Origin: Nocardiopsis metallicus
GTDB taxonomy: Bacteria; Actinomycetota; Actinomycetes; Streptosporangiales; Streptosporangiaceae
Assembly (NCBI RefSeq): GCF_014201115.1
Contig: NZ_JACHDO010000001.1
Span: 3,906,001-3,970,000 of the forward strand
DNA: 64,000 nt
Direction of reading: 5' to 3'
Position numbers and translations under genes: made by a program. The notes beneath the pieces were generated by a model. It saw only the letters and a program-made list of their open reading frames with translations. It searched no databases and had not been told where the DNA came from. Below are positions 43,510 to 52,502 of this stretch, in pieces. Numbering within the stretch: the stretch's first letter is position 1; each line of letters begins with the position of its first letter.

Positions 43510-44271
43510 TCACTCAGGCCTGCGGGCCTCGATCAGGTGGCGCGCGGAGTGTGCGACGAACGGGCCCCGCTCCTCGATCTGTTCGTGCAGTTCCCGTAGC
43601 CGGTCCAGGTACTCGTCCACGGTGAAACCGGGGACCATCCACACGACCTTGCGCAGGAAGTACACGACCGTGCCGACGTCGTGGAACTCCAGTCGGAGCC
43701 GTTCCGCCCTGAGGTCGACGACCTCCAGCCCCGCGGCCTCGGCCCCGGCCCGGTCGTGGTCCGGGTGGCGGACGTTGTTGTCCTCGTCGGACTGCGGCCC
43801 GAGGAAGTACTCGTACAGCTCGGCCGCGCTCGACGGCCCGACGTGCTGTGCCAGGTAGGTACCGCCGGGGGCGAGGACGCGGGCGATCTCGTTCCACCAG
43901 ACGGTGACCGGGTGGCGGCACACGACCAGGTCGAACGAGGCGTCGGCGAAGGGCAGCGGGGGTTCGTCGGGGTCGGCGACGACGGCCACCCCTCGGGGGT
44001 GCAGCAGGCGGGTGGCCTTGGTGACGTTGGGCGGATACGCCTCGGTGGCGACGGTCAGCGGCGGGTGTGCGGGGATCCCCGCCAGGACCTCGCCACCGCC
44101 GGTCTGGATGTCGAGGGCGGCGGTGGCCCGGGCCATCCGTTCACCCATGAGGCGCTGGTAGCCCCAGGAGGGCCGCTGCTCGGTGGCCCGGCCCTCGAAC
44201 CAGGAGAAGTCCCAGCCTTCGGTCGGTTCGTTGACGGCCTCGTCGAGGAGTTGGTCGAAGGTTCGGTCCAT
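43510..44271 (-). CDS. SAM-dependent methyltransferase
   Basis: 253 residues from ATG 44271. Motif I is degenerate, AALDIQTGGGEVLAGIP; then VAVVADPDEPPLPFADASFD (acidic loop and DASFDLV), and EIARVLAPGGTYLAQHVGP as motif III. This is the class seen in actinobacterial methyltransferases of unknown target, sometimes called Methyltransf_11. The C-terminal segment (FLRKVVWMVPGFTVDEYLDR) is family-typical. Confidence 0.85.
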   Translation of the reverse strand: MDRTFDQLLDEAVNEPTEGWDFSWFEGRATEQRPSWGYQRLMGERMARATAALDIQTGGGEVLAGIPAHPPLTVATEAYPPNVTKATRLLHPRGVAVVADPDEPPLPFADASFDLVVCRHPVTVWWNEIARVLAPGGTYLAQHVGPSSAAELYEYFLGPQSDEDNNVRHPDHDRAGAEAAGLEVVDLRAERLRLEFHDVGTVVYFLRKVVWMVPGFTVDEYLDRLRELHEQIEERGPFVAHSARHLIEARRPE

Positions 44272-44444
44272 GGGGACATCATCACCCGGTCCACGGCAGG
44301 GGTCGAATGGTTTGTTCCCGGCCTGTGGACGACTCCGCGTCCGCCCCCGCGATCCCCGCCACACCCGCTACGCGGCCCGGGCAGTGCCGGCAGACCCGGC
44401 CCCGGTGATCGGGGCCCAGTGATGGGACGACAGGATGGTTCGCC

Positions 44445-45647
44445 ATGAGAACCCTCGTCCGGAGCGTCCAGCACGCTGCCCCCCTCTCCGCCGTGACCGC
44501 GGGCCTCATCGCGGTCCTGGTCGGGGTGACCAGCTCGGCGGCGATCGTGTTCACCGCCGCCGAGGCCGCCGGGGCCTCGCCCGGGCAGATCGCCTCGTGG
44601 ATGCTCGCACTGGGCGTGGGCATGGCCGTGACCTGTGTGGGCCTGTCCCTGCGTTACAGGGCCCCCGTGGTGACCGCCTGGTCGACTCCGGGTGCGGCCC
44701 TGCTGGCGGTCGGCCTGGACGGGGTGGGCATGGCCCAGGCCGTGGGTGCCTTCCTGTTCTCGGCCGTCCTGATCACGCTGAGCGGGGTGACCGGCTGGTT
44801 CGAGCGGGTGATGGACCGGATCCCGGTGCCGTTGGCCGCCGGGCTGCTGGCGGGCGTTTTGCTGCAGTTCGGGATCGGGCTGTTCACCAGCATGGAGGGC
44901 GACTTCGCGGTGGTGTTCGCGATGTTCGCGGCCTACCTGCTGTGCCGCAGGTGGCTGCCCCGGTACGCGGTCCTGCTGTCCCTGCTCACCGGCGGCGCGG
45001 TGGCCGCCGCCCAGGGGTCGCTGCGGTTGGGGTCGGTGGAACTGGCGCTGGCCTCCCCGGAGTTCGTCGCGCCCGAGTTCTCCTGGCAGGTGCTGGTCAG
45101 CGTCGGCCTGCCGCTGTTCGTGGTGACCATGGCCTCGCAGAACCTGCCCGGGGTGGCGGTGCTGCGCGGCGACGGCTACCGGGTGCCGATCTCTCCGGTG
45201 ATCGGGTGGACCGGGGCGGCCAACCTGGTCCTGGCGCCGTTCGGGTGCTACGGGATGAACCTGGCCGCGATCACCGCGGCGATCTGTACGGGCCCGCAGG
45301 CCCACCCGGACCGGGAGCGCCGGTATCTGGCCGGGGTGTGGGCCGGGGTCTTCTACCTGTGTGTCGGGGTGTTCGGTGCGACCGTGGCCTCCCTGCTGGC
45401 CACCCTGCCCTCGACCCTGGTGCTGGCCATCGCCGGGTTGGGGCTGCTGGGCACGATCGGTGGTTCGCTGGCCGCCGCGGTCTCGGACGAGGGCTCCCGG
45501 GAGGCCGCCGTGGTGACCTTCCTGGCGACGGCCTCGGGCTTCACGCTGTTCGGGGTGGGCTCGGCCTTCTGGGGACTGCTCGCCGGGGTGCTCACCCTGC
45601 TGGTGACCCGTTCGTTCCGTACGGGTTCGGAGAACTCCCGGGGGTGA
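44445..45647 (+). CDS. BenE-family benzoate/H+ symporter-like transporter
   Basis: 400 residues with about 12 hydrophobic helices. VGVTSSAAIVFTAAEAAGAS, VVTAWSTPGAALL, IPVPLAAGLLAGVLL, VTMASQNLPGVAVL and LAPFGCYGMNLAAITAAI are recognisable BenE blocks (NCS2-like fold). It probably imports an aromatic acid by proton symport. No benzoate-degradation genes are adjacent, so the substrate is open. Confidence 0.92.
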   Translation: MRTLVRSVQHAAPLSAVTAGLIAVLVGVTSSAAIVFTAAEAAGASPGQIASWMLALGVGMAVTCVGLSLRYRAPVVTAWSTPGAALLAVGLDGVGMAQAVGAFLFSAVLITLSGVTGWFERVMDRIPVPLAAGLLAGVLLQFGIGLFTSMEGDFAVVFAMFAAYLLCRRWLPRYAVLLSLLTGGAVAAAQGSLRLGSVELALASPEFVAPEFSWQVLVSVGLPLFVVTMASQNLPGVAVLRGDGYRVPISPVIGWTGAANLVLAPFGCYGMNLAAITAAICTGPQAHPDRERRYLAGVWAGVFYLCVGVFGATVASLLATLPSTLVLAIAGLGLLGTIGGSLAAAVSDEGSREAAVVTFLATASGFTLFGVGSAFWGLLAGVLTLLVTRSFRTGSENSRG

Positions 45648-45692
45648 GGGAGCGCCGCGGAAAAGGGCTTGCGGGGCCGCAGCGCCCGCCGC

Positions 45693-45699
45693 TATAAAT
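45693..45699 (+). promoter_or_regulatory. -10 element of the second GNAT leader
   Basis: TATAAAT, unusually AT-rich for this DNA, with TTGCGG 18 bases upstream and GAAAAGGG before that, paralleling the promoter of the first GNAT copy (25649-25687). A GC hairpin (CCGGGG/CCCCGG, 45701-45722) follows. Confidence 0.55.
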
Positions 45700-45753
45700 A
45701 CCGGGGCCGTCACCGCCCCCGGTACGGCGACGACGAGAGAGGAGGCACATCCG

Positions 45754-46815
45754 ATGTTCCCCGTGATCACCGCGCCCGTGTCCTCCCGGGTCCGCGACCA
45801 CCGCTGCCCCCGGTTGGCGGGCGCACACACCGAAAGTGCTGCCTTGACCGTTCTTCCGAACAACCTGGTCTTTCGCTCCATCACCGGCCCCGAGGAGCTG
45901 GAGCTCTTCAACCGGCTGCCCTATGTGCAGAACGACGAGCTGGCCGACGACCTCGCCCGGGGGCGCCGCCGCCCCTCCTGGATGTGGATGGCCCTGGACG
46001 GCGATCGCCTCCTGGCCCGACTGTCCTGGTGGTGCCGTCCCCAGGACGACGCACCCTTCCTGCTGGACCTGATCGACGTGGACGACAGCGCCCACGACGT
46101 CGACCGTTGCGCCGTGGCCGAACAGCTGCTGCGCACCGCCAACGCGGCCTTGTTCCCCGACGGTGTCCCCGTCGCCCAGGGCACTCCCCCGCCCGAGTTC
46201 CTGCGCTTCGTACCCGCCGACTGGCGTGCGGACGAGAGCACCCGCCGCATGGTGGAGGACCGTGTGCGCGCGGTCGAGCGCTCGGGAGCCGTCCCGCTTG
46301 TCGAGCGCCTGCGCTACGAGTGGTTCGCCGGGTACCCGGTCCCCCGGCCCAGTGACCGCCTGCGGTTCCGCGGGATCGAGAGCACCGAGGACATCCTCGG
46401 TCTCATGGCCCGGGCCCTGGACGGCACCCTGGACGCCCACGACCGGCTCGACCTCCAGGAGAGGTCCGCCGAGGAGGTCGCCGCGGCCAACTTCGCCGAC
46501 GAGTTCGCCAACTACGACACCCCCCGGACCTGGTGGCGGGTGGCGACGCTCCCGGACGGCGAACCGGTGGGCTTCGTGATCCCGGCGCGTAACGCCTACC
46601 ACCCGATCATCGCCTACATCGCGGTGCTTCCCGAGCACCGCGGCCACGGCTACATCGACGACCTGCTCGCCGAGGGCACCCGTGTCCTGGCCGAGGAGGG
46701 CGTGCCGAACATCCGGGCCGCCACGGACGTCGGGAACGTCCCCATGGCCAAGGCGTTCGAGCGGGCCGGTTACGACACCATCAGCGCTGTGGTGAACCTG
46801 ACCTGGGAGAAGTAG
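45754..46815 (+). CDS. Two-domain GNAT acetyltransferase, copy 2, with fused leader
   Basis: 353 residues from ATG 45754 (GAGAGGAGG upstream) or 323 from TTG 45844, the position equal to the start of copy 1. Homologous along its length: FRSITGPEELELFNRLPYVQ, MWMALDGDRLLARLSWW, FVPADWRADEST, acetyl-CoA loop IAYIAVLPEHRGHGYIDDLL, VPMAKAFERAGYD. The first 30 codons (MFPVITAPVSSRVRDHRC) correspond to the free leader peptide of copy 1, but its TGA is TGC here, so leader and enzyme form one frame. A fused, longer product or internal TTG start are both possible. Acceptor unknown. Confidence 0.85.
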   Translation: MFPVITAPVSSRVRDHRCPRLAGAHTESAALTVLPNNLVFRSITGPEELELFNRLPYVQNDELADDLARGRRRPSWMWMALDGDRLLARLSWWCRPQDDAPFLLDLIDVDDSAHDVDRCAVAEQLLRTANAALFPDGVPVAQGTPPPEFLRFVPADWRADESTRRMVEDRVRAVERSGAVPLVERLRYEWFAGYPVPRPSDRLRFRGIESTEDILGLMARALDGTLDAHDRLDLQERSAEEVAAANFADEFANYDTPRTWWRVATLPDGEPVGFVIPARNAYHPIIAYIAVLPEHRGHGYIDDLLAEGTRVLAEEGVPNIRAATDVGNVPMAKAFERAGYDTISAVVNLTWEK

Positions 46816-46881
46816 GTGCGGCGGCGCTCCCGGCCGTCAGCTCCTTGATCCGCTGCGCCCCGGCCGGGAACGCGTGACCCC

Positions 46882-46911
46882 AGGGGAGGGGTGCCCGGGC
46901 GCCCCTCCCCT
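46882..46911. terminator. Bidirectional hairpin between GNAT copy 2 and TetR gene
   Basis: AGGGGAGGGG (46882-46891) pairs with CCCCTCCCCT (46902-46911) and an inner GCCC/GGGC, one wobble. It touches the tetR stop codon. Confidence 0.75.
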
Positions 46912-47582
46912 CAGCTGTGCCCGCCGGAGCCGGCCCGACCACCGGGTTCATCGGAGGCGACGACCGCCAGTGCCTCCACGAGGTCGGCGGCGAAGCGGTC
47001 CAGCGGTGGCAGGTCCCCGGTGCCCTGGGAGAAGGCCTCGAAGAAGCCGCGCTGGAAACAGGCACCGACCAGTAGCGCCGCCGCCGCGTCCGGGTCGGTG
47101 CGAGAGTCGACCCGGCCCAGGTCCCGCTCGGCCGCCAGGTAGGCGGCGACCGCCCGGTTGACGTTGAGCGGCCCGGCCCCGTGGGCGCTCAGCCCCTCGC
47201 GATGGCGGCGGAGCAGGTCCGGTTCGGCGAAGAGGGAGCCGAGCATGGGCGATCCGTGCCGGAAGAAGGGGACGGCACCGAGCACGATGCCGACCAGGGT
47301 GTCGCGCACTCCGTCGCGGCCCACGCGTTCGGGCAGTGCGGCGAGGTCGGCGGCGAACGTCGGGAAGCGGTGCCGCAGGACCTCCAGGAACAGCTCCGAC
47401 TTGTCGGCGAAGTGCTTGTACAGGGTCGCCTCGGAGTAGCCGGAGGCGCGGGCGATCTCCTTGGTGGTGGCGTTGGCCAGGCCCAGGCGCTCCATGACCT
47501 CGGCGGCGGTGTCCAGGAGGTGCTGGCGGGTCCGGGCCGCCGTCGACCGGGGGCGGCGTTTCCTGGTCTGGCCGTCGTCCAT
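46911..47582 (-). CDS. TetR-family regulator, autoregulated pair
   Basis: 223 residues. Basic N-terminal tail (RKRRPRSTAARTR), then the HTH with EVMERLGLANATTKEIARAS and GYSEATLYKHFADKSELFLE. The C-terminal part is a ligand domain. It begins seven bases after the stop of the membrane-protein gene, so both share the promoter that carries the AGTGAGTG dyad; this fits autorepression. Inducer unknown. Confidence 0.92.
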   Translation of the reverse strand: MDDGQTRKRRPRSTAARTRQHLLDTAAEVMERLGLANATTKEIARASGYSEATLYKHFADKSELFLEVLRHRFPTFAADLAALPERVGRDGVRDTLVGIVLGAVPFFRHGSPMLGSLFAEPDLLRRHREGLSAHGAGPLNVNRAVAAYLAAERDLGRVDSRTDPDAAAALLVGACFQRGFFEAFSQGTGDLPPLDRFAADLVEALAVVASDEPGGRAGSGGHS

Positions 47583-47589
47583 GGGGCTC

Positions 47590-48186
47590 CTATGCGGTGG
47601 CTGCGTGCTGTGCGGGGGCCGGGCCGGGGCCGACGGCGAGCAGGCGGCGCAGTCGGACCAGCTCACCGGCGACGTAGGGACCGGCGAGGAACACACCTAT
47701 CACGGCGGAGAAGGCGACCCAGGCGAGAAGTGCCGCACCGGAGTCGTGGACGGCCGTGGTGCGCTCGAACACCCAGTACAGGGAGGCGGCGTAGGCGGTC
47801 AGGCCCGCGGCCAGGGCTCCGATCCTGGCGGCGCCCAGGACGGCGGCCGCGTAGAGGGCGGTCATCGGCGCGAGGAAGAGGCCGAGTTCGTGGCCCAGCA
47901 GCATGAAGGCTGCGTAGGCGGCGGTGGCGGCGCCCAGGGCGGTGAGCGGCCGGGTACGGCACCAGTACAGGGCTGAGCAGCCGACGACCACCAGCGCGAG
48001 GGTGAGGGCGTCCGCTGGCCTGGTGGCGCCCCAGCCGGAAACCGGGGCGAAAGGGTCACCGTCGAGGGTGGCGAGGGTGGCCGCGAGTTCGAGGGCCAGG
48101 ACGAGGGTGGCGACGACGGCGACGGTCGTTCTGGGGCGACGGCCGAAGGGGGGCGAGGGCGCGCTGTTGGTCGCGGTGGGGTTCAC
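47590..48186 (-). CDS. Membrane protein in an operon with TetR
   Basis: 198 residues from a GTG with AGGAGAG upstream. Several hydrophobic helices: TVAVVATLVLALELAATLAT, ALTLALVVVGCSALYWC, FMLLGHELGLFLAPMTALYA (with following helix) and LLAWVAFSAVIGVFLAGPYV. The fold resembles the N-terminal membrane part of DesK-type histidine kinases (YWCRTRPLTALGAATAAYAA), without any kinase domain. Probably a membrane sensor or transport-related protein; function unknown. Confidence 0.75.
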   Translation of the reverse strand: MNPTATNSAPSPPFGRRPRTTVAVVATLVLALELAATLATLDGDPFAPVSGWGATRPADALTLALVVVGCSALYWCRTRPLTALGAATAAYAAFMLLGHELGLFLAPMTALYAAAVLGAARIGALAAGLTAYAASLYWVFERTTAVHDSGAALLAWVAFSAVIGVFLAGPYVAGELVRLRRLLAVGPGPAPAQHAATA

Positions 48187-48201
48187 GAGGGCTCTCCTAA
48201 A

Positions 48202-48219
48202 AGTGAGTGGGCACTCACT
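48202..48219. promoter_or_regulatory. TetR-type operator
   Basis: AGTGAGTGGGCACTCACT: perfect 8-bp arms and a 2-base centre, 16 bases upstream of the GTG of the membrane protein. Perfect symmetry and position make it the probable site of the TetR encoded in the same operon. Confidence 0.75.
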
Positions 48220-48377
48220 AACTCTAGATTCAACCCCTCTGTCAGGACAAGCCCCGGAACCCGCCGAGGAGCCGGGTTCCGGCCAGCAGGGTGCGAACGC
48301 CCCCGAGGAGACGGACAAGGCTCCTGGCAAGCTCTTCCTGCTCCGGCTTGCCGGTCGGCGCCGCTGACCTGGCTGGT

Positions 48378-49148
48378 TCAGCGGGCTCCCGCGATGATCC
48401 GCCCCGTCTCGGCGACCGCCGCGAGAAGGTCCCGCGGATCAGCGGTCATCCCGGCGACCACGAAGTCCACCTCCTCCATCCCGGCTCGGGCCAGCAGGGT
48501 CTTGTCGTTGGTCACCCACTCGCCGCGTGCGGCCAGGAGGGCGTGCGCCGCCTGGGACGCGGCCTGGGCGACCAGCCCCGCGCACTGGGCCACCCGGCCG
48601 TACGGGGCGTGGTTGCGCTCGGCGTAGGCGAGGTTGGCGGAGGCGAACCCGCGCCAACGGGGAGGGGCGCTGCGGCGCAACCGGCCCGGGTACCCGGGCC
48701 GGGGCAGGTCACCGACCAGCACCCGGCCCAGGGCGAGCTCGGCCACCACCAGGTAGGTGGGGACGCCCGCCAGGTGGAACATGAGCGGCTCGACCCGGAA
48801 GCGGCCCTGTTCGGCCTCGGCCAGTTCGTGTTCCACCGAGTCGAGGTCGCGGTAGTGGACGTCCACCGGGCGACCGTCGATCCGCAGCCAGGCCCCGCCG
48901 TTGAACACGCCCTCGCTCCAGCCGCCGAACTCCGAGACCTCACCCTCCCAACCGACGTCCCGGAGGGCCCGCGGGGTGAACTCGCCCTTGGATCCCCGGT
49001 AGTAGACGGCGAGATCCCAGTCGCTGTCCGGCCGGTGCGTACCCTGTGCGCGCGAACCGCCGAGACTGACCGCCTCGACCCCGGGCAGGGCGGCGAGACG
49101 GTCAGTGGTGGCCGCGAGGAAGCGTTCGTCGGAGTCGGAGAAGGTCAT
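48378..49148 (-). CDS. Nucleotidyltransferase-domain protein
   Basis: 256 residues. VSLGGSRAQGTHRPDSDWDL is the GSxxxG...DxD motif of the Pol-beta-type nucleotidyltransferase fold, VDVHYRD contributing the third acidic residue. The C-terminal half (ALLAARGEWVTNDKTLLARA) is a helical domain like those in aminoglycoside nucleotidyltransferases and KNTase-C-like proteins. It could adenylylate an antibiotic or protein; not certain. Confidence 0.82.
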   Translation of the reverse strand: MTFSDSDERFLAATTDRLAALPGVEAVSLGGSRAQGTHRPDSDWDLAVYYRGSKGEFTPRALRDVGWEGEVSEFGGWSEGVFNGGAWLRIDGRPVDVHYRDLDSVEHELAEAEQGRFRVEPLMFHLAGVPTYLVVAELALGRVLVGDLPRPGYPGRLRRSAPPRWRGFASANLAYAERNHAPYGRVAQCAGLVAQAASQAAHALLAARGEWVTNDKTLLARAGMEEVDFVVAGMTADPRDLLAAVAETGRIIAGAR

Positions 49149-49331
49149 GCCCCCATGATGAACTCCGACGAGGGTGTTCCGTTACCTCCGAGCGCGCGTC
49201 CCCCTTGGTCTTGCCGCCAGAGGCGAAACCAGCGCCGCCCCGGGCAGCAGGAAGCGTCATCCCCGGAGAAGGGGCCGAACCCGCCCCGTCACCCGGCGCG
49301 GCGGCGGCACGGGTGGCGGGGCGCTGTCAGG

Positions 49332-50975
49332 TCAGCCCTCGTCCTCCTCCCTGCCCCGCGCGCTCCCGCCACTGCTGTCACGCTGTTCACCGCGCATCCT
49401 GCGGGCCCTGGCCTCCAAGGGCACGTTGCGCTGCCGCTGGAGGCCGGAGCCCTCTGCCGTCTCGGCGGAGAGGGACTTCACCAGGGAGGCCATCATGAAG
49501 AACCCGATGATGAAGAACGGCAGCCCGAACACGATGATCGTCTGTTGGAGGGCGTCCAGTCCGCCCACCCCCGACGCGGTCAGGACGGTTGCGGCGACCA
49601 CACCCTCGGTGATGCCCCAGAACACCCGCTGACGGGTGGGTGACTGCTGGGTGCCCGAGCAGAGCATGTCCACCACCAGGGACGCCGAGTCCGAGGAGGT
49701 GGTGAAGAAGATGACGACGATGACGATGGACACCGCCGAGAGGAAGGTGGCCAGAGGATAGTTCGCCAGGAAGGCGAACAGCGCACCGGGGATGTCCTCC
49801 TGGACCACGACCTCCTCGACCAGCCCGCCGTTTCCGTTCAGCTCCATGTCGAAGGAGGAGAGGCCGAAGACGCTGAACCAGACGATGCTGAACGCGGTGG
49901 GCAGCCCCAGGACCCCGATCACGAACTCGCGGATCGTCCGTCCCTTGGAGATGCGCGCGATGAAGATGCCCACGAAGGGCGACCAGGTGATGGTCCAGGC
50001 CCAGTAGAAGACCGTCCACGACCCCTGCCAGCCCGTGTCTCCGAACGCGTCGTTCCAGAACGAGAGCGGGACCAGCCATTCGAGGTACACGCCGGTGGTC
50101 TCGATGATGCCCTTGGCCAGGAACAGGGACGAACCGGCGAAGAAGACGAAGAGGAGCAGTCCGACCGCCATCACGATGTTGATGGAGGAGAGCCACTTGA
50201 TGCCCACGTCCAGGCCGGTGATCACCGAGACCACTGCGATCAGGGTGATGACGGAGATGAGGATGATCTGGGTGAGGCGGGTCTCCTCGATGCCGAACAG
50301 CGTGTTGAGGCCGCTGTTGATCTGCATCGTGCCCAGGCCGATGGTGACGGCCACGCCGAACAGGGTGCCCAGGACCGCGAGGATGTCGATGGACCGCCCG
50401 ATCGGGCCGTGGATGCGCTCACCGAGGAAGGGGTAGAAAATGGAGCTGACCCGAAAGGGGAGGCCCCTGCGGTAGACGAAGTAGGCGAAGGCCAACGCCG
50501 GGAGGCAGAAGATCGTCCAGGTGTGGAGGCCGAAATGGTAGAGCGTGAATCCCATCGCCTGCTCGGCCGCCTGGACCGACTCTGGTTCGACGTTCTGCTG
50601 GGGCGGGTTGGCGAAGTGGCTGACCGGTTCCGCCACTCCCCAGAACATGAGGATGCTTCCGATGCCGGCCGCGAACAGCATGCAGAACCAGGTGAGATTG
50701 CTGTACTCGGGTTTGCTGTCCGCAGGCCCGAGCCGGATCTTGCCGAAGCGGCTGGCCGCGATCCAGATCAGGAAGATCAGGAAGGACGTCACGCCGAGGA
50801 TGTAGAGCCACCCCAGGTGGGACAGGATCCAATTGGACACAGCCCCGAAGACCGTGTCAACGGTATCGGTGAAGGCGATGGCGGACACCACGAAGGCCAC
50901 GGTGAGCATGGCTGATATGAAGAAGATCGCCGGGTTCGTTTCCAGGCCCAGCTTGCGTGCCAGCTTTTCGAGCAT
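49332..50975 (-). CDS. BCCT-family betaine/carnitine/choline transporter
   Basis: 547 residues, 12 hydrophobic helices. NPAIFFISAMLTVAFV begins it; FAAGIGSILMFWGVAEPVSH and YWAWTITWSPFVGIFIAR hold the Trp-box typical of the family, and FFTTSSDSASLVVDML is a conserved helix. The C-terminal tail is polar and charged (RQRNVPLEARARRMRGEQRD), as in osmosensing members. It is likely to import glycine betaine or a related osmolyte using sodium. Its codon bias is a little less GC-extreme than its neighbours near the start. Confidence 0.93.
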   Translation of the reverse strand: MLEKLARKLGLETNPAIFFISAMLTVAFVVSAIAFTDTVDTVFGAVSNWILSHLGWLYILGVTSFLIFLIWIAASRFGKIRLGPADSKPEYSNLTWFCMLFAAGIGSILMFWGVAEPVSHFANPPQQNVEPESVQAAEQAMGFTLYHFGLHTWTIFCLPALAFAYFVYRRGLPFRVSSIFYPFLGERIHGPIGRSIDILAVLGTLFGVAVTIGLGTMQINSGLNTLFGIEETRLTQIILISVITLIAVVSVITGLDVGIKWLSSINIVMAVGLLLFVFFAGSSLFLAKGIIETTGVYLEWLVPLSFWNDAFGDTGWQGSWTVFYWAWTITWSPFVGIFIARISKGRTIREFVIGVLGLPTAFSIVWFSVFGLSSFDMELNGNGGLVEEVVVQEDIPGALFAFLANYPLATFLSAVSIVIVVIFFTTSSDSASLVVDMLCSGTQQSPTRQRVFWGITEGVVAATVLTASGVGGLDALQQTIIVFGLPFFIIGFFMMASLVKSLSAETAEGSGLQRQRNVPLEARARRMRGEQRDSSGGSARGREEDEG

Positions 50976-51150
50976 GCCGACTGCTTTCTGGTTTTTTGGG
51001 GCTTTTCGACATGACGGGAACCACCCTTTCCCGCGCGTCGACTTCGGGCAAGGATACGCACCGGAGAGCGAATTCCTCCGGTAACACTTGCCTCTTCGCC
51101 GATAACGAAGCCGTTCGTACCAGGACTCACCCCGAGCACGCTGGCAGAGC

Positions 51151-51681
51151 TCACCGGACGAACACCGCGCCGGGCCGTCCGTTCGGTGCGTCGGGCCCGA
51201 CCCCGACCCGGCGCCACCCCTGCCGTAGGTAGAGGCGCAGCGCGGGAGTGTCGGCGTCGGTGGTCTGGAGCCACAGGCGTCCCGGAGCCTCTTCGACGAT
51301 GCGGCTCAACAGCGCCGCCCCCAGCCCCCGCCCCCAGGCCCTCGGGTGGACCGCGAGCAGCGGGACGGCGTGGGAGCCGTCCAGTTCCCGGTGGCCCTCC
51401 CCCAGCCGTTGACGGAGCTGTTGTGCCCAGGGATCGTCCTCGGACCAGGCCCACGGGTACCCGTACACGAACCCGATGAGTTCCGTTCCCTCATGGGCGG
51501 CGAGCACGATCGTGTCGGGGCGGCTCACGTTCACGGCGTACAGCCTGGCGAAGAGGGCCGCCGTGGAGGGCGGCTCGTTGAGAGGCGGCGGCGCGGAGGC
51601 GGCGGCGTAGAGCGACTCGACCTCAGCCGGGGTGGGCGCGGTTTCGGGTGCGCGACGGCTGATGCCGTGGGGATTGGCCAT
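51151..51681 (-). CDS. GNAT-family acetyltransferase
   Basis: 176 residues from ATG 51681 (GGGAGGA upstream). Core strand LLAVHPRAWGRGLGAALLSR carries the acetyl-CoA loop (RAWGRGLG), followed by LWLQTTDADTPALRLYLRQG and WRRVG as motif B. Substrate unknown. Starts divergently from the HAD gene, 127 bases apart. Confidence 0.88.
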   Translation of the reverse strand: MANPHGISRRAPETAPTPAEVESLYAAASAPPPLNEPPSTAALFARLYAVNVSRPDTIVLAAHEGTELIGFVYGYPWAWSEDDPWAQQLRQRLGEGHRELDGSHAVPLLAVHPRAWGRGLGAALLSRIVEEAPGRLWLQTTDADTPALRLYLRQGWRRVGVGPDAPNGRPGAVFVR

Positions 51682-51808
51682 GCCGTCCTCCCTACCCACG
51701 TGTTCTCGGGATCACCAGGAAGCAGAGGTTCGCGGGCGCCCCGCGGGGGAAGGAGCCCTTCCGTACCCGAACCCGGTACCCCTGATCGGCCGACCCCGGG
51801 AGAGACTC

Positions 51809-52408
51809 TTGGACGCTGTGCTGTTCGACATGTTCGGTGTGGTCGCGATGGACCAGTCACCGGTGGTCCGGGCCACGATGGTGGAGTACTCCGGCCACGG
51901 CCACGACGCCTTCTGGACCGCCTACTGGGCACCGCGCCAGGACTACGACCGGGGCGACCTCGACGGCCCCGCCTACTGGAAGGCGGTAGGCGAGCACCTG
52001 GGTGAACCCCTCACTTCGGGGCAGGTCGAGAAGCTCATCGCCCTGGACCTGGACAGCTGGTCCCGGGTGAACGAGGAGTCGGTGGCGCTGGTCTCCGAGC
52101 TGTCCGGGGCGGGGGTGCGGCTCGGGCTGCTCTCGAACATCCCCGCAGAGCTCGCGAAGCGCTTCGAGGAGCTCCACCCGCACGTGCTGGACCTGTTTCC
52201 GACACTGGGGCTGTCCTGCCGGATCGGGCACGCCAAACCCGAGCCCGGGGCCTACCGGTGGTGCCTGGAACGCATGGGCGTCCCGGCCGGGGACGTGCTG
52301 TTCGTGGACGACAACCGGGCCAACGTCGAGGCGGCCCGAGCGCTCGGGTTCCACGGGCACGTGTTCACGTCGGTTCCGGAGCTGCGACGGCTACTGGGCC
52401 GCGGCTGA
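51809..52408 (+). CDS. HAD-superfamily hydrolase (subfamily IA)
   Basis: 199 residues from a TTG with GGGAGA five bases upstream. Motif I is AVLFDMFGVV: the nucleophile Asp is present but the usual second Asp is Phe, as in other FD-x-GGV type members. Motif II Ser in LGLLSNIPAE, motif III Lys in HAKPEPGAY, motif IV VLFVDDNRANVEAARALGF. Predicted phosphatase or haloacid-dehalogenase-like hydrolase of unknown substrate. Confidence 0.9.
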   Translation: MDAVLFDMFGVVAMDQSPVVRATMVEYSGHGHDAFWTAYWAPRQDYDRGDLDGPAYWKAVGEHLGEPLTSGQVEKLIALDLDSWSRVNEESVALVSELSGAGVRLGLLSNIPAELAKRFEELHPHVLDLFPTLGLSCRIGHAKPEPGAYRWCLERMGVPAGDVLFVDDNRANVEAARALGFHGHVFTSVPELRRLLGRG

Positions 52409-52502
52409 GCGCCACCGCCGACAGAGCCCCCTGGGAACCGGGTCCCGGACCGGTGCCGGCCGTGAGGCCGCCACCGGCGCTCGTCTGTGGGACGGGTACC
52501 GC

